The notes under the pieces: model-generated
The model's database searches: none
Told to the model about the DNA's origin: nothing
What the model saw: the letters and a program-made list of their open reading frames with translations, nothing else
Program-made: the position numbers and the translations under genes
Origin: Prorocentrum cordatum
Lineage: Eukaryota > Sar > Dinophyceae > Prorocentrales > Prorocentraceae
Direction: 5' to 3'
Length of the DNA: 54,249 nt
NCBI GenBank assembly: GCA_963575745.1
Contig: CAUYUJ010000663.1
Coordinates: 56,674 to 110,922 of the forward strand
Shown here: piece by piece, positions 52,740 through 54,249 of the stretch
Position numbering within the stretch: the first letter of the stretch is position 1
How the letters are laid out: every line of letters starts with the position of its first letter

Positions 52740-52945
52740 CATACATGCATTACAACACATTACATTACATTACAGTACATTGTATTACATTACATTACAT
52801 TACATTACATTACATTACATTACGTTACATTACATTACACTACAAATCCTAGCGCGCACTACATTACAATACCATACATTATATTATATTAACTTACATT
52901 GCACTACTTTACATTACATTACATTCCATTACATTACATTACACT
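52740..52945. repeat. (TTACA)n pentanucleotide array
   Basis: TACATTACATTACA with a few point changes. A break at 52845-52862 contains TAGCGCGCACTACA. Confidence 0.95.
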
Positions 52946-54075
52946 ACATGCATACAAACATACATACACAGACATACACACATAGATACGTACATACATA
53001 AACACACGGAATTGCATACATACATACATTCAGGCAGGCAGACAGACAGACACCCACAGACAGACAACAAACAGACAGACAGACAGACAGACAGGCAGGC
53101 AGGCAGGCAGGCATGCATACACACATATACACGCATAATGCATGTATGCGTACATACCTACATACATGCATGAATGCATGCATGCATGCATACATATATG
53201 CATATATATATATATGTATACCTGCAGCTATGCATACACACATGCATGCATACATACATGTATGCATCCATGTACACGTGAATGCATGCATACATACATA
53301 TTTATATACGTAATGCAAGCGTGTATGCATGCACGCATACATACATGCATGTGTATGTACATAAGTGTATGCATATCTATATGCGCACAGGCAACTCTAC
53401 ATGCACACATGAATGCATGCATGCATGAAAGCATACACACATACATACATACATACATACATGCATGCATGCATACATGCATGCATGCACGCATACATAC
53501 ATACATGCATACAAACATACATACACGCATGCATGCATGCATACATAAATACAGACATGTTTACATGCATACACACGTGCACGCATGCATGTATGCATAC
53601 ATACATGTAGGCATGCATACATATACTGGTCGTTACATACATACAAACATATGTGTATGCATGCATGCATGCATTCATTATGGAAATAAGTTCTTACCTA
53701 CATGCATGCACACGTACATACACACATGTCTAGATACACATACATGTATACTTATGTATACAAAAAACAGCATGGATGTATACATCGTACATGCACTGCA
53801 CATACAAAGCACATGCATGTTTGCATGCAGGCATGCAAACATGCGCATCCATACATGTATATATATACACACGCGTACATACACACATGAATGCGCACAT
53901 ACATACATACATGCATGTACATACATACATACATACATACATACATACATACATACATACATACATACATACATACATACATACATACATACATACATAA
54001 ATACATACATGCATACGTACATACATACATGCATACATACATACATGCATACATACATACATACATGCATGACTC
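52946..54075. repeat. (CATA/CATG/CAGA)n tetranucleotide array
   Basis: About 1.1 kb of CATACATG-type tetranucleotides. A CAGA/CAGG sub-block lies at 53030-53115 and a clean CATA run at about 53920-53998. All ORFs are artefacts. Confidence 0.97.
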
Positions 54076-54249
54076 TATGTCTCTCTCTCTCTCTCTCTCC
54101 CTCCCTGGCGCTCTCTCTCTCTCTCTCTTTCTTTCTGTTTCCGAGTCCCTCCTGTGTCCCGCCCCCCATACATCCTACCAAGACCCTCCCTCCAGCTCTC
54201 CATCCTCCCTCCCACAGAGCCGCACCAACCCCTTCATCACCCACCCTTC
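54076..54249. repeat. (CT)n and pyrimidine-rich end
   Basis: CT dinucleotides at 54078-54130, then C/T-rich sequence to the window end. No gene. Confidence 0.85.

Overview
The window looks like nuclear DNA of a core dinoflagellate. The main reason is a set of six very short minus-strand exons that join, in order and in frame, into 146 residues of a coiled-coil family I recall from many dinoflagellate gene models. Their introns use GT, GC and GA donors with AG|G acceptors, which is a known dinoflagellate habit. Heavy GC content, decayed non-LTR retrotransposon pieces and a very large load of microsatellites and minisatellites fit the same picture. Some dispersed repeats resemble ones I recall from Prorocentrum gene models, so Prorocentrum is a tentative guess that I could not check.

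Region 1-34 kb holds that split gene. From 5' to 3' on the minus strand the exons are 33907-33989, 33431-33509, 31725-31817, 26033-26098, 21269-21328 and 2725-2781. Together they are 438 nt spread over 31.3 kb, and the gene runs past both ends of what I can see. The introns (about 0.4, 1.6, 5.6, 4.7 and 18.5 kb) hold nearly all the repeat arrays described below. They also hold two fragments of non-LTR retrotransposons: a C-terminal zinc-knuckle region at 9.2-10.2 kb and an endonuclease N-terminus at 12.3-12.7 kb. Two of the introns contain weak coding-like ORFs.

Region 34-46 kb is the most gene-like stretch outside that gene. It has a MITE-like element with 26-bp terminal inverted repeats and a 5-bp target duplication (34426-34582), candidate Cys-rich and Pro-rich exons (35.1-35.9 kb), a well-supported but frame-broken hypothetical gene (36186-37406), and an F-box-like gene with one frameshift and an in-frame stop (41375-42299). 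A minus-strand cluster at 43.2-45.5 kb has a duplicated C-terminal exon and many copies of a 14-bp motif, all in one orientation. A 2-kb minisatellite (38.5-40.6 kb) sits between two copies of an 0.8-kb duplicated block.

Region 46-54 kb is almost entirely repeats. It contains a second copy of a composite repeat that also occurs at 11.1-11.9 kb, a two-motif satellite (49.0-52.5 kb) with a C-rich insert, and pentanucleotide and tetranucleotide arrays to the window end. No rRNA, tRNA, CRISPR or spliced-leader sequence was recognised. Most long ORFs here are translations of repeats and are not annotated as genes.
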